Source: Pseudomonas sp. FP2309
GTDB lineage: Bacteria > Pseudomonadota > Gammaproteobacteria > Pseudomonadales > Pseudomonadaceae
Assembly (NCBI RefSeq): GCF_030687575.1
Contig: NZ_CP117439.1
Location: 4,083,501-4,147,500, forward strand
DNA: 64,000 nt
Direction of reading: 5' to 3'
In this document: positions 54,528 through 63,003 of the stretch, piece by piece
Layout: the number at the start of each line of letters is the position of its first letter
How positions within the stretch are numbered: position 1 is the first letter of the stretch
Position numbers and translations under genes: made by a program
Notes under the pieces: generated by a model
Told to the model about the DNA's origin: nothing
What the model saw: the letters and a program-made list of their open reading frames with translations, nothing else
The model's database searches: none

Positions 54528-54570
54528 CACATCCGGTTTGCCTTAGCGAACCCGGTGGCGGCGTTTTTTT
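54523..54570 (+). terminator. Conditional terminator in the nitrate transporter leader
   Basis: Arms beginning CGTCGC and ending GGCGGCG, with an inner CCGGTTTGC/GCGAACCCGG stem, are followed by seven T. Its left arm is shared with ANTAR hairpin P2, so NasT binding should allow read-through. Confidence 0.85.
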
Positions 54571-54665
54571 GTTTTGGCCCCTTTAACACGGGGCCGGTGG
54601 GGTGGCCTCAGCCGGCTGCTCCATCACCAGGCCTTCTATAAGACTCCCAACCGTTGAGGTGCGTG

Positions 54666-55877
54666 ATGAAATCAAGCTTCTGGAAATCCGGGCACACCCC
54701 GACCCTGTTTGCCGCGTTCCTGTATTTCGACCTGAGCTTCATGGTCTGGTATTTGTTGGGGCCTCTGGCCGTGCAAATCTCCGCCGACCTGCACCTGACC
54801 ACCCAACAACGCGGCCTGATGGTGGCCACGCCGATCCTGGCGGGCGCGGTGCTGCGCTTTCTGATGGGCATGCTGGCGGACAAGCTGTCGCCCAAGACCG
54901 CGGGTCTGATTGGCCAAGTGATCGTGATCGTCGCGTTATTCGGCGCCTGGAAACTGGGGATTCACAGTTACGAGCAAGCGTTGCTGTTGGGCCTGTTCCT
55001 CGGCATGGCCGGCGCGTCGTTCGCCGTGGCGCTGCCCCTGGCTTCCCAATGGTACCCGGCAGAACATCAGGGCAAGGCCATGGGCATCGCCGGTGCCGGG
55101 AACTCCGGCACCGTATTTGCCGCCTTGCTCGCACCAGTGCTGGCAGCGGCGTTTGGCTGGAGCAATGTGTTCGGCTTCGCGCTGATTCCGCTGATCCTGA
55201 CCCTGATTGTGTTCGCCTGGCTCGCGCAAAATGCCCCCGAACGCCCTAAAGCCAAATCCATGGCTGACTACTTCAAGGCTTTGGGCGACCGCGACAGTTG
55301 GTGGTTCATGTTTTTCTACAGCGTGACCTTTGGCGGCTTTATCGGCCTGGCCAGCGCCCTGCCCGGCTATTTCAACGACCAGTACGGCCTGAGCCCCGTC
55401 ACCGCCGGCTACTACACCGCCGCCTGCGTGTTCGGTGGCAGCCTGATGCGCCCACTGGGTGGCGCCCTGGCCGACCGTTTCGGCGGGATCCGTACCCTGC
55501 TCGGCATGTACAGCGTGGCGGCGATCTGCATTGCAGCGGTGGGCTTCAACCTGCCCAGCTCCTACGCGGCGCTGGCACTTTTTGTCTGCACCATGCTCGG
55601 TCTAGGCGCGGGCAATGGCGCTGTATTCCAGTTGGTACCGCAGCGTTTTCGCCGTGAAATCGGGGTAATGACCGGCCTGATCGGTATGGCTGGCGGCATC
55701 GGTGGTTTCGCCCTGGCGGCCGGCATGGGCGCCATCAAGCAAAGCACCGGCAGCTATCAGTTGGCCTTGTGGTTGTTCGCCAGTCTCGGCGTGCTGGCGT
55801 GGTTCGGCCTGCATGGCGTCAAGCGTCGCTGGAGAACCACTTGGGGCTCGGCTGCCGTGACCGCTGCGCGCGTCTGA
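54666..55877 (+). CDS. Nitrate/nitrite MFS transporter (NarK/NasA family)
   Basis: Inner-membrane transporter (403 residues, about twelve helices) for nitrate uptake or nitrite exchange. The nitrate signatures AGAGNSGTVFAAL (helix 5) and GLGAGNGAVFQLVPQRF (helix 11) are present. It is preceded by the NasT-type leader, which points to nitrate assimilation. The ATG at 54666 follows GAGGTG. It shares one base with the start of the phosphatase/kinase gene. Confidence 0.94.
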   Translation: MKSSFWKSGHTPTLFAAFLYFDLSFMVWYLLGPLAVQISADLHLTTQQRGLMVATPILAGAVLRFLMGMLADKLSPKTAGLIGQVIVIVALFGAWKLGIHSYEQALLLGLFLGMAGASFAVALPLASQWYPAEHQGKAMGIAGAGNSGTVFAALLAPVLAAAFGWSNVFGFALIPLILTLIVFAWLAQNAPERPKAKSMADYFKALGDRDSWWFMFFYSVTFGGFIGLASALPGYFNDQYGLSPVTAGYYTAACVFGGSLMRPLGGALADRFGGIRTLLGMYSVAAICIAAVGFNLPSSYAALALFVCTMLGLGAGNGAVFQLVPQRFRREIGVMTGLIGMAGGIGGFALAAGMGAIKQSTGSYQLALWLFASLGVLAWFGLHGVKRRWRTTWGSAAVTAARV

Positions 55878-57547
55878 TGAGCCTGCAACTGAGCGTCGCC
55901 CAAGCCAGCGCCATCGGCCCTCGGGCAGAAAACCAGGACGCGCTGCGGGTGGTCACCCCCGTGGCAGAGCTGGCGGCGAGCAAAGGCTACCTCTGTGCCA
56001 TGGCCGACGGTGTCAGCCAATGCGCCGATGGTGGTCTGGCCGCCCGCTCGACCTTGCAGGCCCTGGCCCTGGATTACTACGCCACGCCGCAAACCTGGAG
56101 CGTGGCGCAGGCCCTGGAACGCTTGCTGCTGGCGCAGAATCGCTGGCTGCAGGCCAATGGAGGTGGCCAACCGTTGCTCACCACCCTCAGTGCCCTGGTG
56201 TTTCGCGGACAGCGCTTTACCCTGGCGCATGTCGGTGACTGTCGGGCCTATCGCTGGCTGGACGGTGAACTGCAGCGCATCAGCGAAGACCACGTATGGG
56301 ACCAGCCAGGGATGCAGCACGTGCTCAAGCGCGCGCTGGGCCTGGATCAGCATTTGGTGCTGGACTTCCTCGACGGTCAATTGCGCGAGGGCGAATGCTT
56401 CCTGCTGCTCAGCGATGGGGTTTGGGCCACGCTGGGTGATCACAGTATCCGAGGGATCCTGCGCGAGCAGACCGACCTGGACCTGGCGGTCAACACCCTG
56501 GTCAACGCGGCGCATCTGGCCGGCAGCCAGGACAATGCCAGCGCCTTGCTGGTGCGTATCGACACCCTTGGAGAAGCCACCCTGGGCGACGCGCTGGTGC
56601 AATTGCAGCAATGGCCCCTGCCACCAGCTTTAAAACCCGGCCAACGCTTTGAAGGCTGGCACGTGGACGCAGTGCTTGCACAGAGCCGACAGTCAGTGCT
56701 GTATCGGGTGCACGATGCCCAACAGCAACCCTGGCTGCTGAAGACTCTGCCCCTGAACCGCGACGACGACAGCGACGCCGGCCAGGCGCTGCTTTCGGAA
56801 GAATGGTTTTTGCGACGGGTGGCCGGTCGGGCGTTCCCTGAAGTGCATGCCGCCAGTGCACGTCAGCATTTGTACTACGTGATGCGTGAATATCCGGGGC
56901 TGACCCTGGCCGAAACATTCAAGCGCCAAGGCCCATTACCCTTGGCGCAATGGCAGTCGGTGGCCGAGCGCTTGCTGCGGGCGGTGGGCATGCTGCATCG
57001 ACGGCAGATCCTGCACCGCGACATCAAGCCGGAAAACCTGCTGCTGGGCGACGACGGTGAATTACGCATGCTGGATTTTGGCTTGGCGTACTGCCCCGGT
57101 CTTTCAGAAGACCGTGCCCATGCGCTACCCGGCACCCCCAGTTTTATTGCACCCGAGGCCTTCAATGGCGAACGTCCTACGGCCCAACAGGATTTATACA
57201 GCGTCGGCGTCACCCTGTATTACCTGCTGACCGGGCACTATCCCTACGGGGAAATCGAAGCGTTCCAACGGCCCAGGTTCAGCCAGCCGGTCAGCGCCAG
57301 CCGCTATCGGCCCGACCTGCCGGATTGGCTACCACTGAGCCTGGAGCGGGCCGTGGCGTCACAACCAGAACAACGTTACGAAACCGCCGAAGAATGGTTG
57401 GTAGTGCTTGAGCAAGCCGATCGGCGGGAGCTGAGCGTTCGCCCACGCCCGCTGCTGGAGCGCGAGCCATTGATGGTCTGGCGCACCCTGGCGTTGCTGT
57501 CGCTCCTGATCAACCTGGTGCTGCTGTATTCCGTTTTTCACAGTTAA
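55877..57547 (+). CDS. Fused PP2C phosphatase and Ser/Thr protein kinase, C-terminal membrane anchor
   Basis: A 556-residue bifunctional signalling protein. Residues about 1-240 form a PP2C phosphatase (Asp21 in RAENQDAL, Asp44 in AMADGVSQ, HVGDCRAYRW, LLSDGVW, SQDNASALLVR). Residues about 265-510 form a Hanks-type kinase (lysine about 289 in WLLKTL, catalytic HRDIKPEN with Asp about 382, DFGLA with Asp about 400). A single C-terminal helix (TLALLSLLINLVLLYSV) anchors it to the inner membrane. It overlaps the transporter stop by one base and precedes cobA, so it belongs to the nitrate unit; a role in controlling transporter activity is inferred. Confidence 0.93.
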   Translation: MSLQLSVAQASAIGPRAENQDALRVVTPVAELAASKGYLCAMADGVSQCADGGLAARSTLQALALDYYATPQTWSVAQALERLLLAQNRWLQANGGGQPLLTTLSALVFRGQRFTLAHVGDCRAYRWLDGELQRISEDHVWDQPGMQHVLKRALGLDQHLVLDFLDGQLREGECFLLLSDGVWATLGDHSIRGILREQTDLDLAVNTLVNAAHLAGSQDNASALLVRIDTLGEATLGDALVQLQQWPLPPALKPGQRFEGWHVDAVLAQSRQSVLYRVHDAQQQPWLLKTLPLNRDDDSDAGQALLSEEWFLRRVAGRAFPEVHAASARQHLYYVMREYPGLTLAETFKRQGPLPLAQWQSVAERLLRAVGMLHRRQILHRDIKPENLLLGDDGELRMLDFGLAYCPGLSEDRAHALPGTPSFIAPEAFNGERPTAQQDLYSVGVTLYYLLTGHYPYGEIEAFQRPRFSQPVSASRYRPDLPDWLPLSLERAVASQPEQRYETAEEWLVVLEQADRRELSVRPRPLLEREPLMVWRTLALLSLLINLVLLYSVFHS

Positions 57548-57574
57548 CGTCATCTCTACACGAGGCAAACCCCC

Positions 57575-58318
57575 ATGAATGCAAAAGTCTGGCTGGTGGG
57601 CGCAGGCCCCGGTGATCCGGAACTGTTGACCCTCAAAGCGGTACGGGCAATGCACGAAGCCGATGTGGTATTGATCGACGATCTGGTCAACCCAGCGGTG
57701 TTGGAACACTGTGCCCAGGCGCGGGTTATTACCGTGGGCAAACGCGGTGGCTGCCGCTCAACGCCGCAGGATTTTATCCACCGCCTGATGCTGCGCTACG
57801 CACGCCAGGGCAAGTGCGTGGTACGGCTCAAGGGCGGCGATCCGTGCATTTTCGGACGCGGCGGCGAAGAAGCGATATGGCTGCGCGAGCGCGGCATCGA
57901 GGTAGAGCTGGTCAACGGGATTACCGCTGGATTGGCCGGAGCAACGAACTGCGCGATTCCACTGACGTTGCGCGGTGTCAGCCGTGGCGTGACTTTGGTC
58001 ACGGCACACACTCAGGACGATAGCCAACTCAACTGGCGCGCCTTGGCCGAAGGCGGCACGACCCTGGTGATTTATATGGGGGTGGCCAAGCTGGAGGAGA
58101 TTCGTCGGCAATTGCTGGAAGGCGGGATGGCCGCGCACATGCCCGTGGCGATGATCGAAAATGCATCGCTGCCCCAGCAGCGCGAATGCCGCAGTGAGTT
58201 GTCGAGGATGCATGAGGATGCACACGCATTCGCTTTGAAGAGCCCGGCGATCCTGGTGATCGGCAGTGTTGCCGCCGCTGAACAAGCCGCCTTCCTGGCA
58301 TCGGCAGCCAGCGCTTGA
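57575..58318 (+). CDS. cobA: Uroporphyrinogen-III C-methyltransferase (SUMT)
   Basis: Methylates uroporphyrinogen III to precorrin-2 with SAM, the first step to sirohaem (the cofactor of assimilatory nitrite reductase) or cobalamin. The 247-residue protein has the SUMT motifs VGAGPGDPELLTLKA, RLKGGDPCIFGRGGEE and GITAGLAGA. Its position after the nitrate transporter and kinase genes suggests sirohaem supply for nitrate assimilation. A bidirectional terminator follows. Confidence 0.95.
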   Translation: MNAKVWLVGAGPGDPELLTLKAVRAMHEADVVLIDDLVNPAVLEHCAQARVITVGKRGGCRSTPQDFIHRLMLRYARQGKCVVRLKGGDPCIFGRGGEEAIWLRERGIEVELVNGITAGLAGATNCAIPLTLRGVSRGVTLVTAHTQDDSQLNWRALAEGGTTLVIYMGVAKLEEIRRQLLEGGMAAHMPVAMIENASLPQQRECRSELSRMHEDAHAFALKSPAILVIGSVAAAEQAAFLASAASA

Positions 58319-58334
58319 GGTAAATTCAAGGCGA

Positions 58335-58363
58335 AAAAAAACCCGGCCGGAGCCGGGTTTTTT
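58335..58363. terminator. Bidirectional terminator between cobA and oprF
   Basis: CCCGGC-CGGA-GCCGGG flanked by A-runs on the left and T-runs on the right, between convergent stops. Confidence 0.93.
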
Positions 58364-58377
58364 CTACAACTCAGTAA

Positions 58378-59358
58378 TTACTGAGCGGTAGCTTCAACCG
58401 ACGCTTCTACACGACGGTTAACAGCACGACCAGCTTCAGTTGCGTTGTCAGCAACTGGGCGGGATTCGCCGTAACCTACAGCAGTTACACGGCTAGGAGC
58501 CACGCCGTCTTTAACCAGGACTTGCTTAACAGCGTCAGCACGACGCTGGGACAGCTTCTGGTTGTAGGCGTCTGGACCTACGGAGTCAGTGTGACCAGCA
58601 ACTTCTACGTTGGTAGCTGGGTACTGAGCCATGAAGTCGGCCAGGTTTTTCACGTCGCCGTAGCTGTTAGGCTTAACAACGGCCTTGTCGAAGTCGAACT
58701 TAACGTCCAGCTCAACACGAACAACCTGAGCAACTGGAGCTTCTGGCTCTGGAGTTGGCTCTGGAGCTGGTGCTGGGGTAGGAGCTGGAGCAGCTGCGCC
58801 AGCGTTACCGCCGAAGTTCACGCCCAGACCGACCAGTGCGGAGTAGTCCCACTTGCCGTTGTCCAGACCGTAGTCAGCTTCAACACCGGCACGAGCGTAC
58901 AGGTTGTTGGTGAAGTAGTACTTAACACCGGTACCCACGATAGCCTGAGTGGTCTGATCGCGACCGCTGTGGCCGTCAGCCAGCACGTTGGTGCGGCTCT
59001 GGTGACCGAAACCGCCTTCTACGTATGGACGCAGGCTGTCAACGCCAGCCTGACCGAAGTGGTACTGAGCAGTCAGGCTGCCGGTATCACCTTTGATCTT
59101 CTGGTTGCCAGTACCGTCGTTCGAACGGGTGTGGTTGGTTTTGTCGTAGGACAGGTTCAAGGACAGGTCGTCGGTCAGGAAGTAACCGATGCGAGCGCCA
59201 GGATTGAAGCCGTCTTCGATGTGCTTGACGCTATCGTTGTACTGCTTCTTGTAGAACAGCTCGCCTTCAACTGCGCCTTGGCCTTGTGCCAGAACGCCGA
59301 AAGAAGTAGCGGCAATAAGAGAACCAATGGCCAAGCCCAAGGTGTTTTTCAGTTTCAT
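58378..59358 (-). CDS. oprF: Major outer-membrane porin OprF
   Basis: Abundant OmpA-family porin and peptidoglycan anchor (326 residues). It has a signal peptide (MKLKNTLGLAIGSLIAATSF then VLAQ), an N-terminal eight-strand barrel domain ending in GLGVNFGG, a Pro/Ala/Glu linker (PAPTPAPAPEPTPEPE), and a C-terminal OmpA domain (KFDFDKAVVKP, VAGHTDSVGPDAYNQKLSQRR, GYGESRP). There are no cysteines, unlike P. aeruginosa OprF with its two disulfides. Codon use is strongly biased, as expected for a highly expressed gene. sigX lies upstream and is the known regulator in other species. Confidence 0.98.
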   Translation of the reverse strand: MKLKNTLGLAIGSLIAATSFGVLAQGQGAVEGELFYKKQYNDSVKHIEDGFNPGARIGYFLTDDLSLNLSYDKTNHTRSNDGTGNQKIKGDTGSLTAQYHFGQAGVDSLRPYVEGGFGHQSRTNVLADGHSGRDQTTQAIVGTGVKYYFTNNLYARAGVEADYGLDNGKWDYSALVGLGVNFGGNAGAAAPAPTPAPAPEPTPEPEAPVAQVVRVELDVKFDFDKAVVKPNSYGDVKNLADFMAQYPATNVEVAGHTDSVGPDAYNQKLSQRRADAVKQVLVKDGVAPSRVTAVGYGESRPVADNATEAGRAVNRRVEASVEATAQ

Positions 59359-59465
59359 CCGTTAAATCCCCATCTGGTGATTGTAAAGCAGTCCCACAAA
59401 CCGGGGGACAACTCGGCGACAAGTCTAACAGAACTTGCCTACACGTAAGAGATATTTGCCACGCA

Positions 59466-60056
59466 CTAAGTTTCAGTCTCGCCCGCAAATTTCTCACGTA
59501 ATTTATCTAGAGCACGCTTGTAACGCATTTTTGTAGCACTCAAACCCATGTGCATGATGTCAGCGATTTCCTGAAACTCCAGCTCTGCGACAAATCGAAG
59601 CACCAGAATTTCCCGGTCAATCGGGTTCACATACACCAGCCAGCGATCAAGTCCGCCCTTCTCCTCGGGTGCCGGCGCCTTTTCTTCAGACGCCTCCTCA
59701 AGGGGGTCAAGACTCAAAGCGTCCATCAAGCGACGCTTTCGCCGTTCCTTCCGATACTGCGTGATGCACTCGTTGTACGTGATGCTGTAGAGCCATGTCT
59801 TGAACTTCGATTTGCCCTCGAAGTTCTTCAGGCCGTACAGCACCTTGAGCATCACCTCCTGACAGACATCATCCGCATCTCTATCGTTCCCTAAATACCT
59901 TGAACAAACGTTGAACAGAGTGCGTTGATATCTGCGCATCAATTCTTCATACGCGCGAGTTACGTGAAACAGCTCCGTGTGCGCACGCGCGACCAACTCC
60001 TCATCAGAGAGCTCACGGGGGTCATAGCGCGTGGACAGCGTTTGGGCTTTATTCAA
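59466..60056 (-). CDS. sigX: ECF RNA polymerase sigma factor SigX
   Basis: Extracytoplasmic-function sigma factor (196 residues) that in P. aeruginosa and P. fluorescens drives oprF, lipid and envelope genes. Region 2 (NVCSRYLGNDRDADDVCQEV, then SKFKTWLYSITYNECITQYRK) and region 4 (DREILVLRFVAELEFQEIAD, SATKMRYKRALDKL) are intact. No anti-sigma gene is adjacent. The start appears to be TTG giving MNKAQTLSTRYDPRELSDEE, with no clear RBS; the next in-frame ATG would remove conserved sequence. Confidence 0.96.
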   Translation of the reverse strand: MNKAQTLSTRYDPRELSDEELVARAHTELFHVTRAYEELMRRYQRTLFNVCSRYLGNDRDADDVCQEVMLKVLYGLKNFEGKSKFKTWLYSITYNECITQYRKERRKRRLMDALSLDPLEEASEEKAPAPEEKGGLDRWLVYVNPIDREILVLRFVAELEFQEIADIMHMGLSATKMRYKRALDKLREKFAGETET

Positions 60057-60143
60057 AACAAGTCGTGCCGACAGTCAGGTCAATGTCCGCTACAGCCCGG
60101 TCAGCCGGGTTTGCGGCGGCGTACATTAGCAGGGTTTGCCGGA

Positions 60144-60968
60144 TTAGCGGCTACTGACCTGCTGCTCCAGGAGAATCCGATTGGACAACGACACCAGGTC
60201 GCCGTCATCGGTCAGCACCGTCGTCTTGACTGTGCCGATCTCCTCGATTTGCCCTTCGACCTCGCCCACACGCACCTGTTGCCCCACCTGATACAACTCA
60301 CGCACATAGATTCCCGCAAGAATCTGACCGGCAATTTCCCGACTTCCCAAGCCCATGGCCAGCGCAACGGCCAGACCAACGGTAATCAAAACGATCACAA
60401 TCACGTGGTTGAGCAGGTCAGTTTTGACCTCCAACTGGCTGATCGCGACTGAAATACTGATGATAATCACCAGACCCTGGGCAATTCGCCCCAGGCCAGC
60501 TGCATAATCCAGCCCTACGCCTTCGGCAGCGCCGCGCACCAGCCCATTGGCCAGTTGCGCCAGCAAAACACCTACCAGCAGCACCAGCGCGCCACCGAAA
60601 ACCTTCGGCAAATACAGCGCCAGCATGTCGAGCGTAGCTGAAACTCGCTCAAGTCCAAGAGACTGAGCCGCCGATACCAGAAAAATCAGCAAAACAAACC
60701 AATAAACGATCTTGCCGATCAATGTGGAGATCGGCACCTGCAACCCGGCACGCCCCAGCAGCTTGGTCAGGCCAGTACCCGCCATCAAGCGGTCCAGGCC
60801 CAGCTTTGCGAGCAATTTGGACAGCAGGGTGTCGAGCAGTTTGGCCACGACAAAACCCAGCAATACCAGGACCAGCGCACCAAACAGGTTCGGAATGAAG
60901 TTCGCCACCTTGGTCCACAATGCGGTCATTGCGGTGACCAGGCTTTGGGTCCAGAGATCAAGTTCCAT
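60144..60968 (-). CDS. cmpX: Mechanosensitive ion channel (MscS-like) CmpX
   Basis: Inner-membrane protein (274 residues) with at least four hydrophobic helices (the first two after residues 15 and 70), then an MscS beta domain (GLGSREIAGQILAGIYVRELYQVGQQVRVGEVEGQIEEIG). It belongs to the small MscS-like group and is implicated in envelope stress sensing upstream of SigX. The ATG at 60968 is preferred to a TTG six bases earlier because AAGG is then suitably spaced. It follows crfX by two bases. Confidence 0.93.
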   Translation of the reverse strand: MELDLWTQSLVTAMTALWTKVANFIPNLFGALVLVLLGFVVAKLLDTLLSKLLAKLGLDRLMAGTGLTKLLGRAGLQVPISTLIGKIVYWFVLLIFLVSAAQSLGLERVSATLDMLALYLPKVFGGALVLLVGVLLAQLANGLVRGAAEGVGLDYAAGLGRIAQGLVIIISISVAISQLEVKTDLLNHVIVIVLITVGLAVALAMGLGSREIAGQILAGIYVRELYQVGQQVRVGEVEGQIEEIGTVKTTVLTDDGDLVSLSNRILLEQQVSSR

Positions 60969-60970
60969 AT

Positions 60971-61216
60971 TCAATCAGCCTTATCAGCAGTGCGCGCAAG
61001 AGGTTTACGACGGGAGACCGGTGATACGTGGGCCGAACCATTGTTCAGGGCCATCATCAACGCCGGCAGCCAACGACCGAGCAGCCCGAACAGATCACCC
61101 GCCCCCACTTGACGGTTGGCGGTTTTCAAAACGCGGCCCAGGCAGGCATCGTCGTCGCGGTTGGACGGCGAGGCATTGAGCATGTCACGCAAAGACTGTT
61201 CGAACGGATCGTGCAT
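60971..61216 (-). CDS. crfX: CrfX family small protein
   Basis: An 81-residue basic protein with no recognised domain, named from its conserved position upstream of cmpX in the cmaX-crfX-cmpX-sigX-oprF cluster of Pseudomonas. Features are an acidic start (MHDPFEQSLRDML), a central hydrophobic stretch (AGDLFGLLGRWLPALMMAL) that could be a membrane-associating helix, and a basic tail. Its stop is two bases before the cmpX start. Function unknown. Confidence 0.85.
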   Translation of the reverse strand: MHDPFEQSLRDMLNASPSNRDDDACLGRVLKTANRQVGAGDLFGLLGRWLPALMMALNNGSAHVSPVSRRKPLARTADKAD

Positions 61217-61303
61217 AAAAGACCTCTCGCAAGTGATTTAAAAGACGAGGGTAAAATTCCTGGGGTCACATGCCCCCTTTCCTACGTTCAGCTCATATTC
61301 AGC

Positions 61304-62299
61304 TCAAACCCAGCGTAATCGTCGAAAAAGCCACCATTGTCCCAGGGCCACCGACACCATCAACAGGCACGCCAACATGAATCCGTAAGGGCTCTGCGAG
61401 AACGGTATGCCCCCCACGTTGATGCCCAGCAGGCCGGTCAAAAAGCTCATCGGCAGAAAGATCCCGGTGATGATCCCAAAGCGGTACATGGTGCGATTCA
61501 TACGCACGCTCAAACGGCGGTCTTCGGCCTCAAGCACAAGCCCCACGCGCTCCCGAGTCAGTTCGAGCTCTTCCAGGTAGCGGGTCAGACTGTTGTTCAA
61601 TTCGTTCCAGTAATCGGCATCGTCGTCACAGAACCACGCTAATTTGATTCGGGTCAGTTGGGCGAAAATATCCCGTTGCGGCGCCAGGAATCGCTTGAGC
61701 CCGGCCGCTCGCCGACGGATCTGCAAAATGCTGCCGTGTTCGGGAGTGTACCGTTCGTCGGTATCGAGTTTTTCTTCTTCGGTATCGACGATTTCTGACA
61801 AGTCCGTGACCAGATCCTGCACTTTATTGGTCAGGTACTGCGCCATATAGAGGATGAGTTCCGACGCGGTTCTTGGGCCTTTGCCGTCCGCCAACTGCAC
61901 CAGCAGTTCATCGGTGGCACGCAGCGGGCGCAGGCGCAGCGAGATCACACGGCTTGCGGCCGCGAAAATGCGTACCGAGACCATGTCTTCGGGCTCAGCG
62001 CCAGGGTTGAGGTTGACCCCACGCAGAAACAGCAGCAGTTCGGCCTCGGGCAACGGTAGCAGCCTTGGCCGCGTGTTCTCCTCCAGCAGCAGATCACAGG
62101 CAAACTCACTCAAACCACTGGCTTTGCGCAGCCAGGTCTGCGTTTGAGGATGGCTGCGATCCCAGTGCAGCCACAGGCTTTCCTGGGGCTGCAGCTGCAA
62201 ATCATCGAGCTCAGTCCGGGCAATCGAACGCGCACCGCCTTTACCGTCCAGCACCAGGGCATGCACCAACCCCCATTGCGCGTTTTCTTCCTCGAACAT
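61304..62299 (-). CDS. cmaX: CorA/ZntB-like divalent cation transporter CmaX
   Basis: Inner-membrane transporter (331 residues) with a large N-terminal cytoplasmic domain rich in helices (LTNKVQDLVTDLSEIVDTEEEKLD...) and two C-terminal transmembrane helices. The pore-entrance motif is GIN (LLGINVGGIP) rather than the GMN of true CorA, as in ZntB, so the ion may be Zn rather than Mg. It lies upstream of crfX-cmpX in the SigX-linked cluster. The ATG at 62299 follows AGGGG; a GTG six bases earlier is in frame. Confidence 0.92.
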   Translation of the reverse strand: MFEEENAQWGLVHALVLDGKGGARSIARTELDDLQLQPQESLWLHWDRSHPQTQTWLRKASGLSEFACDLLLEENTRPRLLPLPEAELLLFLRGVNLNPGAEPEDMVSVRIFAAASRVISLRLRPLRATDELLVQLADGKGPRTASELILYMAQYLTNKVQDLVTDLSEIVDTEEEKLDTDERYTPEHGSILQIRRRAAGLKRFLAPQRDIFAQLTRIKLAWFCDDDADYWNELNNSLTRYLEELELTRERVGLVLEAEDRRLSVRMNRTMYRFGIITGIFLPMSFLTGLLGINVGGIPFSQSPYGFMLACLLMVSVALGQWWLFRRLRWV

Positions 62300-62324
62300 C
62301 CTCACCCCTGTCGGCTATTGCGAT

Positions 62325-62816
62325 TTATTCAGGCATTTTCAGCGGGCTGGGCGAAACGATCACACCATTGTTATCGGCATAAATGTATTCGCCGGGCCGG
62401 AAGGTCACGCCGGCAAACGTGACCACCACGTTCAGGTCGCCGATACCACGCTTGTCGGTCTTCATCGGGTGACTGGCCAGGGCCTGCACCCCCAGATCGG
62501 TCTGGGCGATGACATCGACGTCACGGATGCAACCGTAGATCACCAGGCCTTCCCAGCCATTCTTCGCGGCTTTCTCGGCGATCATGTCGCCCAGCAAAGC
62601 GCGACGCAGTGACCCCCCACCGTCGACCACCAGCACCTTGCCGGCGCCCGGCTGATCGGCTTGCTCCTTGACCAGCGAGTTATCTTCGAAGCACTTGATG
62701 GTGACAATCTCGCCACCGAAGGAATCTCGGCCACCGAAATTGCTGAACATCGGCTCGACCACCTGCACCAGTTCCGGGTAGGCGTCACACAGGTCGGGGG
62801 TCACGTAATGGTTCAT
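62325..62816 (-). CDS. rraA: RraA family protein (ribonuclease E inhibitor / HMG-CHA aldolase fold)
   Basis: A 163-residue protein of the RraA family. E. coli RraA binds RNase E and slows mRNA decay; other members are 4-hydroxy-4-methyl-2-oxoglutarate aldolases. Seen are the N-terminal [38 protein letters not shown] (the conserved loop with Arg) and [15 protein letters not shown]. The ATG at 62816 has AAAGGAA upstream. Which activity applies cannot be settled from sequence. Confidence 0.92.
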   Translation of the reverse strand: MNHYVTPDLCDAYPELVQVVEPMFSNFGGRDSFGGEIVTIKCFEDNSLVKEQADQPGAGKVLVVDGGGSLRRALLGDMIAEKAAKNGWEGLVIYGCIRDVDVIAQTDLGVQALASHPMKTDKRGIGDLNVVVTFAGVTFRPGEYIYADNNGVIVSPSPLKMPE

Positions 62817-63003
62817 TGAAAAATTCCTTTCTGCCAAAGAAGTGTCTTTCGAAAGAAGCGCCAGCGAGGCCGGTGCGCAACATCCCATTCGCTTCGCCGT
62901 AACGCAATAGCGACCAAGCGACTGAATATGACCAGAAGCGTTTAACGCGTCATATCTTAGCCGCAACCTTGCAGGAGCGAAACGCCCTTGGCAGAGCCCT
63001 GCA

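Noticed and set aside
58522..59448. 308-codon open frame opposite oprF
   Set aside because: Arises from the strong codon bias of oprF, which leaves few stops in the antisense frame; no domain or RBS.
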